A stretch of 64,000 bases of DNA from Streptosporangium sp. NBC_01755 (GCF_035917995.1 NZ_CP109131.1:7564001-7628000), one strand, 5' to 3'; numbered from the stretch's first letter, positions 46,667-55,650 are shown. The notes: generated by a model from the letters alone, not told the origin. Made by a program: numbers and translations.

Positions 46667-46685
46667 GGAAATGATAACCATATTT
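46667..46685. promoter_or_regulatory. Zur-type operator upstream of ferredoxin-ABC operon
   Basis: GAAATGATAACCATATTTA on the plus strand, 18 of 19 bases identical to the site in front of the NRPS genes. It lies about 125 bases upstream of the ferredoxin start in the most AT-rich patch of the area. Confidence 0.8.
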
Positions 46686-46753
46686 ATACTCTTGGAGGCT
46701 CGCCTGTTGTCCGCCGACTCATGGGCTGGATCAATGGGATCGGCGAGTCCCAC

Positions 46754-46916
46754 GTCCGCTCTGTTGCTGCGTCATCTCGGCCGGCGGCCTCAGCCTGACC
46801 ACCGCACACCGGTGTGTTTGTTGAGGGTGCGCTCGGTCTGCGCGACCAGTTTGGGGGGCGGCGCGGAGGCGGTGGCCGGATCGGGTTGACAGTCGGCAGT
46901 TCCCGGGGCCGGGGCC
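46754..46916. other. Gap downstream of zur
   Basis: No gene seen. The C-terminal end of zur is at 46917, and the gap carries GC-rich inverted stretches (CCGGGGCCGGGG near 46905) but no clear terminator. Confidence 0.35.
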
Positions 46917-47321
46917 TTAACCCGGGTTCGCCGGTTGGAGGAAGGCCGCGCAGTCACCGCAGATGCCGTATACCTCTTCGACGCGGAAGCCGTCTGGTCG
47001 TTTCTTGGTCGCCTCTTCTGTCACCAGGCCGCAGGTGCGGCAGATCAGGTGGTGGTGCCGGGTGGGGCCGCAGATGCGGTAGGTGGTCTCGCTTGTTTGG
47101 GTGAAGGCGTGGGCGAGTCCTGCGTCCACGAGTGAGGACAGCGCTCGGTACACGGTTGTCAGGCCGACGGTGTTGCCTCGTCCCAGGAGTTCGCCGTGCA
47201 GTTTCGCGGCGGTGATGGGCTGGGCTTCGGTGAGTAGTACCTCCAGTACCAGTACGCGTTTTCTGGTTGCCCGGATGCCGGCTTCGTTGAGTCGGGTGTG
47301 CCACCACGGCACCTGTTGCAT
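46917..47321 (-). CDS. zur: Fur-family zinc uptake regulator
   Basis: 134 residues from ATG 47321 (MQQVPWWHTRLNEAGIRATR). The upstream ATG at 47375 is rejected because codons 6-12 would lie within the operator. Winged helix region LGRGNTVGLTTVYRALSSLVDAGLAHAF, dimer-domain metal ligands RHHHLICRTCG and the C-terminal structural zinc cysteines GICGDCAAF. Divergent from znuACB and flanked by operators matching those in front of the NRPS and ferredoxin operons, it is very likely Zur, repressing the island when zinc is sufficient. Confidence 0.92.
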   Translation of the reverse strand: MQQVPWWHTRLNEAGIRATRKRVLVLEVLLTEAQPITAAKLHGELLGRGNTVGLTTVYRALSSLVDAGLAHAFTQTSETTYRICGPTRHHHLICRTCGLVTEEATKKRPDGFRVEEVYGICGDCAAFLQPANPG

Positions 47322-47340
47322 GTCGATCGCCACTCCAGCT

Positions 47341-47360
47341 TGACAATGGTTTTCACTTTC
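47341..47360. promoter_or_regulatory. Zur-type operator at zur
   Basis: On the minus strand GAAAGTGAAAACCATTGTCA, core TGAAAACCATT, 20 bases upstream of the chosen zur start. It implies autoregulation. Confidence 0.75.
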
Positions 47361-47387
47361 TACAGGGTTGTCCACGAAAGCACCAGG

Positions 47388-47409
47388 TTGAAATGAAAAC
47401 CGTTATTGA
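47388..47409. promoter_or_regulatory. Zur-type operator at znuA
   Basis: TTGAAATGAAAACCGTTATT and the next two bases; core ATGAAAACCGTT. It covers the upstream ATG at 47393, so that ATG is part of the operator and not the znuA start. Confidence 0.77.
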
Positions 47410-47425
47410 TCTAGGAAGGTCCCGC

Positions 47426-48358
47426 ATGCACCTCATGCGCTCCGCCGCTCTCTGTGCCCTGGCGCTGCTGATGGCCGGATGCGGCGCGTCCTCCTCCCCC
47501 TCGCCGCAGCCGGTGTCCCCCGCGGCCGGGACCTCGTCGCCCTCAACGCCTGTCACCGCGGTGGCCTCGACCAACGTCTACGGCGACATCGTCAAGCAGG
47601 TGGGAGGCGACAAGGTCGCGGTGACCTCGATCATCTCCGATCCCGCGCAGGATCCGCACTCCTATGAGGCCAACACCCAAAACCAGCTCGCGCTGTCCAA
47701 GGCGAAGGTGGTCGTCGAGAACGGCGGCGGCTATGACGACTTCATCGACACCATGCTCGCCTCCAGCGGCAACCCCTCCGCGCAGGTCATCAACGCCGTC
47801 ACCGTCTCCGGCAAGACCGCACCCGCCGGCGGCGAACTCAACGAGCACATCTGGTACGACTTCCCTTCGGTCGCCAAGATCGCCGACCAGGTCTCCGCGG
47901 CTCTGACCAAGGCCGATCCCGCCTCGGCGGCCACCTTCACCGCCAACGCCGATGCCTTCAAGCAGAAGCTCCAGCCGCTCGTCGAACACGAGGCGAAGAT
48001 CGCCGCTGAGGCGGACGGCGCCACTGTGGCCATCACCGAGCCCGTCCCGCTGTACATCCTGGAGGCCACGGGGTTGAAGAACCTCACTCCGGAGGAGTTC
48101 AGCGAGGCCATCGAGGAAGGCGACGATGTCTCCCCTCAGGTCCTGCGGGAGACGCTCGCCCTGTTCAGCGGCAAGAAGGTCAAAGCCCTGGTCTACAACG
48201 AGCAGACGAGCGGGCCGCAGACCGAGCAGCTCAAGAAGGCGGCCGACGATAACGGCATCCCGGTGGTGGCGGTCACCGAGACCCTGCCTGAGGGCAAGGA
48301 CTACATCGGCTGGATGAGCGCCAACCTCGACGCGCTCCAGGCCGCTCTGGCCAAATGA
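47426..48358 (+). CDS. znuA: Zinc ABC transporter substrate-binding lipoprotein
   Basis: 310 residues from ATG 47426, seven bases after AGGAAGG. Signal peptide with lipobox LLMAGC. Cluster 9 (A-I) binding protein: VASTNVYGDIVKQVGGD, metal-ligand His in DPAQDPHSYEA and NEHIWYDFPSVAKIADQVS, ITEPVPLYILEATGL. The His-rich loop of Gram-negative ZnuA is absent, as in many actinobacterial members; manganese binding cannot be excluded from sequence, but the adjacent Zur supports zinc. Confidence 0.9.
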   Translation: MHLMRSAALCALALLMAGCGASSSPSPQPVSPAAGTSSPSTPVTAVASTNVYGDIVKQVGGDKVAVTSIISDPAQDPHSYEANTQNQLALSKAKVVVENGGGYDDFIDTMLASSGNPSAQVINAVTVSGKTAPAGGELNEHIWYDFPSVAKIADQVSAALTKADPASAATFTANADAFKQKLQPLVEHEAKIAAEADGATVAITEPVPLYILEATGLKNLTPEEFSEAIEEGDDVSPQVLRETLALFSGKKVKALVYNEQTSGPQTEQLKKAADDNGIPVVAVTETLPEGKDYIGWMSANLDALQAALAK

Positions 48359-49203
48359 CCAAGCCTGTTGAGGTCACGGCTTCGCACGGCGAGAAGGCGA
48401 TGGCCGATGGCGACGTCATGCTCAGCCTCGTCGGCGCGGAGCTCGCCTATGGTGATCGGGTCCTGTGGCAGGGCCTGGACCTGGATCTGCGGCGGGGTGA
48501 GTTCGTCGCGGTTTTGGGACCGAACGGATCAGGCAAGACCAGTTTCCTGCGCGTTCTTCTCGGTCAGCAGTCGCTGTCGGCGGGCACGCTGCTGGTGGGC
48601 GGACGGCCGGCCCGCCGGGGGAGTGACCTGATCGGTTATATTCCGCAGCAGCGGGCTGTCGCCGCGCAGACCCCGCTGCGGGGCCGCGACCTGGTCCGGC
48701 TCGGCGTGGACGGGCACCGCTGGGGTTTTTCCGTCGGCGGTCGACGCAGCCGTCGGCGGGTGGAGGAACTTCTGGAGGCCGTGGGCGCCACGGCCTTCGC
48801 CGACATTCCCCTGTCGGTGTTGTCGGGTGGTGAGCAGCAACGGCTGCGGGTCGCTCAAGCTCTCGCCACCGATCCGGCCATCTTGCTCTGCGACGAGCCG
48901 TTGTTGTCGTTGGACCTGCACCACCAGCAGGTGGTGGCCGACCTCGTGAACGCGCGGCGACGTTCCTGCGCCACCTCGGTGGTGTTCGTCACGCACGAGA
49001 TCAACCCGGTTCTGGAGATGGTCGACCGGGTGCTCTACCTCGCCGGAGGGCGGTTTCTGATCGGCACCCCTGAGGAGGTCATGACCTCGCAGACCTTGTC
49101 CGACCTGTACGAAAGCCCGGTGGAGGTGCTTCAGGTCCGCGGCAGGTTCGTGGTCGTCGGCGCCCCCGGTTCCCACGACCACGGCGGAGAGCCTGCAGCA
49201 TGA
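48355..49203 (+). CDS. znuC: Zinc ABC transporter ATPase
   Basis: 282 residues, start overlapping the znuA stop (ATGA). Walker A GPNGSGKTSFL, signature LSGGEQQRLRVA, Walker B ILLCDEPLLSLDLHHQQ and the switch His in VVFVTHEIN. The DLHHQQ after Walker B and the C-terminal tail fit the metal-type cluster. Energises uptake through ZnuB. Confidence 0.92.
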   Translation: MTKPVEVTASHGEKAMADGDVMLSLVGAELAYGDRVLWQGLDLDLRRGEFVAVLGPNGSGKTSFLRVLLGQQSLSAGTLLVGGRPARRGSDLIGYIPQQRAVAAQTPLRGRDLVRLGVDGHRWGFSVGGRRSRRRVEELLEAVGATAFADIPLSVLSGGEQQRLRVAQALATDPAILLCDEPLLSLDLHHQQVVADLVNARRRSCATSVVFVTHEINPVLEMVDRVLYLAGGRFLIGTPEEVMTSQTLSDLYESPVEVLQVRGRFVVVGAPGSHDHGGEPAA

Positions 49204-50132
49204 CCGGTGACATCTGGCACCAGATCTTCAACTACGACAACTACGGCGAGCTGTTGTTCCTGGTCCGCAACTCCCTCATCGCGGGAGCGATGCTGGGCCT
49301 GGTCGGCGGCGTCATCGGCACCTTCGTCATGATGCGCGACCTCCCCTTCGCCGTACACGGGGTCGCGGAACTCTCCTTCGCCGGCGCCTCCGCGGCGCTG
49401 CTGGCCGGGGTGAACGTCGCCGCGGGGTCGCTGGCCGGCTCGATTGTCGCGGCGCTGATCATTGGCGCTTTGGGGGTGCGCGCCCGGGACCGCAACTCGA
49501 TCATCGGGGTGCTGATGCCGTTCGGTCTCGGCCTGGGTGTGCTGTTTTTGGCCCTGTACAAGGGACGGGCCGCGAACAAGTTCGGGTTGCTGACCGGTCA
49601 GATCGTCGCGGTCGACACGGTGCAGACGACCTGGTTGATCAGCACCTGCCTGGTGGTCCTGATCGGCCTTTGCGTGCTGTGGCGGCCCCTCACGTTCGCC
49701 AGCCTCGACCCCGACGTCGCCGCAGCCAGGGGTGTCCCCGTCCGGACCTTGTCCTCGCTCTTCATGATCCTTCTCGGCCTGTCGGTGGCCGTCTCCATCC
49801 AGGTCGTAGGCGCGCTACTGGTCCTCGCCCTGCTCGTCACCCCCGCCGCCGCGGCCATGCGGGTCAGCGCCTCACCCGGCCTCGTCACGCTGCTCAGCGT
49901 CGTGTTCGCCCTCACCTCGATGCTGGGCGGCATCCTGCTGGCACTGGGCAGCAGCATCCCGATCAGCCCGTACGTCACCACCATCTCCTTCACCATCTAC
50001 ATAGCCTGCCGGGGGATCAGCGCACTGCGCACCCGCGCGGGAGACAAGCCTTCGGGGCCATTTTCGGCTGGAGAGGAGGCGGGGCTCCCGAGCGCTCCCG
50101 ATATGCGCCGTCCATCGATGCACCTGAGGTAG
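49200..50132 (+). CDS. znuB: Zinc ABC transporter permease
   Basis: 310 residues, ATG overlapping the znuC stop. An ABC-3 family membrane protein with about eight helices: SLIAGAMLGLVGGVIGTFVMM, FAVHGVAELSFAG, VRARDRNSIIGVLMPFGLGL, and SIQVVGALLVLALLVTPAAA. It ends with a ~30-residue charged tail beyond the usual C-terminus (GDKPSGPFSAGEE...), perhaps altered by the rearranged DNA that follows. Confidence 0.91.
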   Translation: MTGDIWHQIFNYDNYGELLFLVRNSLIAGAMLGLVGGVIGTFVMMRDLPFAVHGVAELSFAGASAALLAGVNVAAGSLAGSIVAALIIGALGVRARDRNSIIGVLMPFGLGLGVLFLALYKGRAANKFGLLTGQIVAVDTVQTTWLISTCLVVLIGLCVLWRPLTFASLDPDVAAARGVPVRTLSSLFMILLGLSVAVSIQVVGALLVLALLVTPAAAAMRVSASPGLVTLLSVVFALTSMLGGILLALGSSIPISPYVTTISFTIYIACRGISALRTRAGDKPSGPFSAGEEAGLPSAPDMRRPSMHLR

Positions 50133-50299
50133 GCCGCCGCGTCCAGCTTGTGCCGTGGTCGCGGAACCGGTGTCCTCAGCCGCTCCCCGTCGGCCTGTCC
50201 TGATCGCCTACATCGCCTACGCTGCCTCGGCGAGAGCGGTGAAGTCGATCTCGATCAGAACGCAGTCGCAGCACACTCGATACCCGTACCTCCGAGCCG

Positions 50300-50420
50300 G
50301 GGCGGGCACGGCGTTGGGAGAGACGTTTTCCGGCGTCGACGGCCGCTACATGGGTGAGGGCGTCGTCGATGTAGGTGGTATTCCACACTACCAGGCAGTT
50401 CAAGACTTGAGCAGCAACCA
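50300..50420 (-). pseudogene. Tn3-family transposase, C-terminal scrap
   Basis: The minus-strand frame at about 50408 reads QVLNCLVVWNTTYIDDALTH, the conserved near-C-terminal motif of TnpA (usually NCVVLWNT-Y). Flanking codons do not continue the family. It marks an old Tn3 insertion next to the znu operon and is not the missing half of the fragment at 10.4 kb in any simple order. Confidence 0.65.
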
Positions 50421-50664
50421 ATCGGCCAGTGGCGTTAGTCGAAGCCCAGGCGGGCCGGCGGCCTGGCCGATGGACAGGACGGCCTGGACGATTCCGGAGA
50501 TGGTGAGCGGGCCGCGCTGCCCGGTCCACAACGGGCCAGGGGGCGGCCGCCACACATCGTGCGGCCGACGCCTGCCGTCGCGCATTGGAAGCACTGCGCA
50601 GCTGACTCTCTGTTCCTACGCGATGTGCGATCGTGCACGCAGCACGACCGCCTGAAGTACCGTG

Positions 50665-50956
50665 GTTTAGCCGGTGAGGTGGACGGCCAACGCCGTGACC
50701 GCCGCGGCCGTTGCGATGGCAGTCACAGGAGGCGAGAGCCGGAACACACGGGGCCGCTGGTGGAAGGCGGCTCGAAAGCTGACCCGTACAGCTTTGGGCG
50801 AGGATTCCCGCGACGACAGCGACCAACAGCGGCTCCGCCGCGTCGGGTGAGGGTAGCACTGGTGACTGCGACCCCGACGACGGGACCGATACACATCACC
50901 GCCAGCCACGACACCAGGCGGCGCCGGACCGGCTGGCTGGGAACCCTCAGCGGCAC
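50665..50956 (-). pseudogene. Degenerate membrane-protein remnant spread over three frames
   Basis: Hydrophobic segments appear successively in different minus-strand frames: RRRLVSWLAVMCIGPVVGVA, then AEPLLVAVVAGILAQ, then SPPVTAIATAAAVTALAVHL with a stop near 50668. Together they look like the C-terminal helices of a transporter broken by at least two frameshifts. A metal-transporter origin would suit the context, but the family cannot be fixed. Confidence 0.3.
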
Positions 50957-51188
50957 GATGGTCGACGCGTCGGATATGCGTCGACCATTAACAAGCTGTC
51001 ACGTCTTGGTCGAAGCACGGCAAAAGGGTGCGGTACGGATACGGCCCCGATGGTGGACGGGTATCTAACCTCCTGTCGGGGCATACCTGCGTGCCGTGGA
51101 GCGGCAATTGGCGGGTCGCGGCATCGGAGGCGCGGCCATCCTCCACGGCATTCCGGCCGCGCGAGCGTCCAAGGAGAGCGGCGAGGCC

Positions 51189-51755
51189 ATGGAGGGCGGG
51201 CAGCTGCCCAGGGGCAGGCGGGGTTCCCGGGTGACCGAGATCATGCGGAACGGGTCGGAGCAGAAGATGCTGCGCTTCCTCGTCTGGACCGAGCGTGTGG
51301 TGCTCTATCTGGTCTCGCTCATGCTGCTCGTCGTCGCCGCGGCCGTCATCGTCTTCATGTGGATCACAGTGGCGCAGAGCTCCGGATCGTGGACGACCAA
51401 GACGATCACCGTCATCGAAGAACTGCTTCTCGTCCTCATCATTCTGGAGATCTTCGTCACCGTTCTGGCGCATCTCGAAGGCGGGCGGCTCCAGCTGGAA
51501 CCTTTCATCATCGTGGGCGTCATCGCGGTGGTCCGGCACATCCTGTCGGTGGTCGTCCGGCTCGCCGTGTCCATGACCGCGGCCGAGAGCCGCGCGCAGT
51601 GGATCGAGTTGGCCGTCTACGCAGGCGTGGCGTTCCTGCTGGTCGCCGCGCTGGCCGTCGCGCGATGGTCCCAGCGGGTGGCTGATCAGGGACCGTCCGT
51701 CGGGGGTGGTACCGACAGGCGGCCGGGAACCGGCGGCGGACCGTCAGCGGAGTGA
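51189..51755 (+). CDS. PsiE-family membrane protein
   Basis: 188 residues from ATG 51189 (MEGGQLPRGRRGSRVTEIM), with AAGGAG upstream; a longer frame exists. Four helices and the PsiE core VIEELLLVLIILEIFVTVLA, EGGRLQLEPFIIVGVIAVVR. The family is named for phosphate-starvation induction in E. coli; its biochemical role is unknown. Start of the stress-type gene set. C-terminus is Gly-rich and probably unstructured. Confidence 0.85.
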   Translation: MEGGQLPRGRRGSRVTEIMRNGSEQKMLRFLVWTERVVLYLVSLMLLVVAAAVIVFMWITVAQSSGSWTTKTITVIEELLLVLIILEIFVTVLAHLEGGRLQLEPFIIVGVIAVVRHILSVVVRLAVSMTAAESRAQWIELAVYAGVAFLLVAALAVARWSQRVADQGPSVGGGTDRRPGTGGGPSAE

Positions 51756-51814
51756 CCGGCGGATGCCCGCGGAGCCGCCCGACAGCCACGCCAAATGGCG
51801 GCGACATCGAATCC

Positions 51815-52285
51815 TCAGTCGCCGGGCGACGGCCGTCCCTCGCCTGCGGATGATGAGCGATCGTCGAAGACGAGTTCGCCACCAAGCTGACTGTACAGCT
51901 CCAGCTGGTCGTAGTAGATCCGATGAGCGATGATCTTGTCGTTGCCGACGGAGCAGGTGCTGGTGCCGCGAACGGCGACGGAACGGCCGGTTCCGTCCAG
52001 CACACCCCCGCCGGGCAGCATGAAAGGCCCGTTATGCGTGCCGGTGAGCATCCATTCGGTCACCGCGGGATCGGCGCAGAACACCGTGTGCCAGACCGTC
52101 ATGCGCAGGTCCGGAAACCCTTTGAAGACCTCCTCGTAGAACGAGGCGATCTGAGCGTGTCCTTCCGCGACGCCCTCCGGGGTCACCAGGACCCCGTCCT
52201 GGCTGTGGCACTGAAGAACACGATCCAGATCTTGGGCGTTGAAGGCCTCGAGCAGCTTGTCCTTGAGCGCGCGAGCGTCGCCCAT
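51815..52285 (-). CDS. SnoaL/NTF2-like protein
   Basis: About 156 residues from ATG 52285 (MGDARALKDKLLEAFNAQDL), eight bases after AAGGGG. Single NTF2-fold domain of the ester cyclase/polyketide cyclase-like type: VTPEGVAEGHAQIASFYEEV, GFPDLRMTVWHTVF, and GRSVAVRGTSTCSV. Substrate unknown. A stand-alone gene oriented opposite to PsiE. Confidence 0.8.
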   Translation of the reverse strand: MGDARALKDKLLEAFNAQDLDRVLQCHSQDGVLVTPEGVAEGHAQIASFYEEVFKGFPDLRMTVWHTVFCADPAVTEWMLTGTHNGPFMLPGGGVLDGTGRSVAVRGTSTCSVGNDKIIAHRIYYDQLELYSQLGGELVFDDRSSSAGEGRPSPGD

Positions 52286-52484
52286 GGTCATCACCCCTTC
52301 GATGCGAAGGATCGCCTTACCCGTCGACGACGGGGCGAGAGGTTCTACGCCGTACAACAGGTCAACGGTTCGTTCCTTCTTCCTTGCTCGCCGCGGCCGC
52401 GCCCCTGGGAGGGCTCGGCGCCGGATTCACCGGGCGTCCGGGGCGGGCCGTTCCGAGCTGATCGCCGAGGCCGTCCCGGTCGCC
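52286..52484. other. Gap between DUF1931 and SnoaL-like genes
   Basis: No gene recognised. It holds the ribosome binding site of the SnoaL-like gene and presumably its promoter. Confidence 0.4.
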
Positions 52485-52934
52485 TCAGAGCAGCAGGTCG
52501 AAGACACGTATCGTGCGTTCCCACTGCTCGGTCGCGGGGTTTTTCACCTCCGGATCCACGATCTTGAAAGTCTGAGCCAGTGCCGCTGACAGGCCGCCGA
52601 CGATCTCGGGCAGGCGGCCGGCGGTCTCCTCGCCGACCGACAGGTCGAGCGGAGGCAGCGTGGCGAGCTGCTCCAGGATGGGTTTCAGCTCGATGTCCTC
52701 GTCGAGGAGGCGGAACCGGTGGATGCTCTCCTGGAGGCCCTTGGTGACGGGTAGATCCCAGGGTTCGATGATGTCGCGACGGTTCGCCTTGGCGTGGGCC
52801 TGGCCGATCACCAGAAGGTCGTAGAGCTTGTCGTTCACGAAGTCGCTGTAGCGCCGGAGGTCGTCCTTGTCGACGTCGACACCTGCGGCGCTGCGGAAGA
52901 AGCGTTCGAATCTCGGCACCGCCATGACAGCCAT
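52485..52934 (-). CDS. DUF1931 histone-fold protein
   Basis: 149 residues, ATG with GGAG six bases upstream. MAVPRFERFFRSAAGVDVDK, AKANRRDIIEPWDLPVTKGL and LPEIVGGLSAALAQTFKIVD are the signatures of this bacterial family, which contains two histone-like folds in one chain. It probably binds DNA or organises a complex; function is not established. It lies between the SnoaL-like and thioredoxin reductase genes. Confidence 0.88.
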   Translation of the reverse strand: MAVMAVPRFERFFRSAAGVDVDKDDLRRYSDFVNDKLYDLLVIGQAHAKANRRDIIEPWDLPVTKGLQESIHRFRLLDEDIELKPILEQLATLPPLDLSVGEETAGRLPEIVGGLSAALAQTFKIVDPEVKNPATEQWERTIRVFDLLL

Positions 52935-52965
52935 GGAGGTCTCCTTCCTTCCCTCCGGCCCGGAG

Positions 52966-54048
52966 TCACTGTCCGGCCTGGAGGTAGTCGTGGATCAGTC
53001 GTACGGCCATGGCGCCTTCACCGACCGCTGCGGCCACCCGCTTGATCGACCCGCTCCGCACGTCCCCGGCCGCGAACACGCCCGCCCTGCTCGTCTCCAG
53101 CGGAAACGGCCGGTCGGCGGAGTCGGGTGTGCCTTCCTTGCCGGACCGGGTGGCGTCCGCGCCCGTCAGGATGTAGCCCCGCGGGTCGAGCGCGATCTCG
53201 TTGGCCAGCCAGGCGGTGTACGGCGCCGCGCCGATGAAGATGAACATCGCGCGGGCCTCGATCGTGGAACGCTCGCCGGTGACGTTGTTTTCGGCGATGA
53301 CCGCGGCGAGCCTCTCTTCTCCCATCAGCTCCCGGGCCTCGGTGTTCAGCATGATCTGGATCTGGGAGTGCCGTTCGATCTCGACGGCCAGGTAGCGGGA
53401 CATGTTCCTGGACAGCGCGTCCTCGCGCACGAGCAGCCGGACGCGGGCGGCGTGCCGGGCCAGGAAGAAGGCGGCCTGGCCGGCCGAGTTGCCTCCGCCC
53501 ACGACGACGATCGGGTCCCGCTTGCACATCTGGGCTTCGAACATGGTCGCCGCGTAGTAGACGCTCGTGGGCTCGAACCTTTCCAGATTCTGGACATCGA
53601 GCCTCCGGTAGCGGACGCCGGTCGCGACGATCAGGGTGCGCGCGTGGATCGTGCCGCCCTCCCCTACGGTGACGATGTGATCGCCCGCGTCCAGGCGCAG
53701 TCCGCATGCCTGTGCGGGGACGCAGAAACGCGCGCCGAACTTGCCGGCCTGGATCGCCGCCCGCTCCGCCAGTTCGCCGCCGGAGATCCCGGACGGGAAG
53801 CCGAGGTAGTTCTCGATCCGCGAGGAGGTGCCCGCCTGGCCGCCCGTCGCGACATTGTCCAGGACCATCTTGCCGGCCAGGACCGCGAAGAACTCGGTGC
53901 ACGGAAGACCCTCCGCGTACAGGACCTCGTCTCGGCGGACGCGGCGCCGCTCGCCGTGCGGGGCCAGCGCCTGGAGCTGCGCGTCGCTCAGCCGCGGGTA
54001 GGCCCCCTGCGGGTCCGGCGTCTCGGAAAGCTCAGGCGGCCAGCGCAT
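52966..54048 (-). pseudogene. cNMP-binding thioredoxin reductase-like protein with a large internal deletion
   Basis: 360 codons, in frame. The first ~60 residues are the start of a cyclic-nucleotide-binding domain (LYAEGLPCTEFFAVLAGK). They jump directly to MVLDNVATGGQAGTSSRIEN, the middle of the thioredoxin reductase part. Homologues are about 550 residues and carry the rest of the cNMP domain, a thioredoxin-like domain and the FAD-binding GxGxxG in between; all are missing here. The NADPH site GGGNSAGQAA and the C-terminal FAD motif VFAAGDV remain. Without the first FAD motif it is unlikely to work. It overlaps the thioredoxin gene by 17 bases. Confidence 0.8.
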
Positions 54049-54475
54049 CGTCCACCCATTCGCGGAGGGCGGGAGCCGGCGCCGCGCCCGACCGCCGGGT
54101 GACGACCCGGCCCTGATCGATCACGACAAGCGTCGGGATGGCCTGTACGGTGAAGCGTTCCGAGAGCCGGGGCGCTTCGTCCACGTTCACCTTCACCAGC
54201 TTCAGGCGACCGGCCAGATCGGCCGCGACCTGCTCCAGCGCCGGGCTGACCATGCGGCACGGCCCGCACCAGGGTGCCCAGAAGTCGACGACCACCGGGA
54301 TCCGGGCCGCCTCGACAACCTCGCTGAAGTCATCGTCCCCCGCCTCGGTGACCCAGGGAAGCGGCTGGTGGCAGTCGCCGCACTGCGGGATCCCCGAGGC
54401 GGCACTGGGCAGCCGGTTCTTCCGTCCGCATTTCGAGCATGGGATGACGCTCGCGTCCTTGGCCTGTGACCGCAT
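54032..54475 (-). CDS. trxC: Thioredoxin with N-terminal zinc ribbon (TrxC type)
   Basis: 147 residues. N-terminal CSKCGRKN ... CGDCHQPL forms a four-cysteine zinc ribbon; the thioredoxin fold carries the active site FWAPWCGPCRM and the cis-Pro VQAIPTLVVI. It is intact, unlike its neighbours. Expected partner is the overlapping reductase gene, which is damaged. Confidence 0.93.
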   Translation of the reverse strand: MRSQAKDASVIPCSKCGRKNRLPSAASGIPQCGDCHQPLPWVTEAGDDDFSEVVEAARIPVVVDFWAPWCGPCRMVSPALEQVAADLAGRLKLVKVNVDEAPRLSERFTVQAIPTLVVIDQGRVVTRRSGAAPAPALREWVDDALAA

Positions 54476-54477
54476 GG

Positions 54478-55650
54478 TCAGACCTCCGGATTCTCGTACG
54501 TCACCGAGAGTGTGCCGCCGGTCATTCCGACACGGATGACCGCGCCGTCGAGGACGTCGTCGGCGACCAGGGCGCGGGCACGCGGGTCTCGACCTCGCGG
54601 GCGATGAAGCGACGCAGCGGCCGTGCGCCGTAGACGGGGTCGAAGCCCGCCGACCAGGATCACCTCGTCGAGATCAGCCGAGGTCAGCTTGGCGTCGGCC
54701 ATGGCCTGCTCGACCGGACCCTTGACCCGCTCGATCAGGTCGGCGGTGATCTGCTCGAACGTGGACCGCATCAGCGTGGTGTTCAAGTGCTTGGGCCCGT
54801 TCGCGTCCGCCGTGATGAACGGGAGGCTGATCTGGGTCTGGCTGACCGCCGACAGCTCCACCTTGGCCTTCTCGGCCGCCTCGAAGAGCCACTGCAGGGC
54901 CTGGGGGGCGGCGCGCAGGTCGATGCCGTCCTGACGCTGGAACTCGTCGGCCAGGTGGTCGACGATCCGGCGGTCGAAGTCGTCGCCGCCCAGGTGGGTG
55001 TCCCCCGCCGTGGCGCGGACCTCGACCACGCCCTCGCCGATGTCGAGGACGCTGACGTCGAAGGTCCCGCCGCCCAGGTCGAAGACGAGGACGGCCTCCC
55101 TGCCCTTCTTGTCCAGGCCGTAGGCCAGGGAGGCCGCGGTCGGCTCGTTGATGATACGCAGGACCTCCAAGCCGGTGATCTTCCCGGCGTCCTTGGTGGC
55201 CTGCCGCTGGGCGTCGTTGAAGTAGGCGGGCACGGTGATGACGGCCTCGGTGACCTTCTCACCCAGGAACTTCGCCGCGTCGGCCACGAGCTTCCTCAGC
55301 ACGAACGCCGAGATCTCCTCCGGCGCGTACTGCCTGTCCTTGACCTTGAACCGCACGGCCCCGTCGGGACCAGTCGCGACGTCGAACGAGACCGCCTTGA
55401 TCTCGTCGTGAACCTCCTCGAACCGCCGGCCCATGAACCGCTTGGCCGAATAGATCGTCCCCTTCGGGTTCAGGATCGCCTGGCGGCGGGCCATCTGGCC
55501 GACCAGGACCTCACCCTGGTCGGTGAAAGCCATCACCGACGGTGTGGTCCGCGACCCTTCGGCATTCGGGATGACCATCGGATGGCCGTCCTCAGTCGTC
55601 GCGATCACCGAGTTCGTCGTGCCCAGATCGATGCCTACTGCATTCGCCAT
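54478..55650 (-). pseudogene. dnaK: DnaK nucleotide-binding domain fused to the C-terminal end of ClpB
   Basis: Residues 1-~342 are normal DnaK (MANAVGIDLGTTNSV, VITVPAYFNDAQRQATKDAG, VFDLGGGTFDVSVLDI, DEVILVGG). The substrate-binding half is absent. Right after ILVGG the DNA encodes, in a shifted frame, DPVYGARPLRRFIAREVETR, and then in the DnaK frame ARALVADDVLDGAVIRVG-TG and a YENPEV end: the C-terminus of a ClpB-type disaggregase. A deletion has thus joined dnaK to clpB, with one further frameshift. The 390-residue product would lack chaperone function. Confidence 0.85.

Noticed and set aside
11465..51000. One 40-kb Tn3 transposon bounded by the tnpA N- and C-terminal pieces
   Set aside because: Both pieces are on the minus strand with the N-terminal piece to the left of the C-terminal one, so they cannot be halves of one interrupted gene in simple order.
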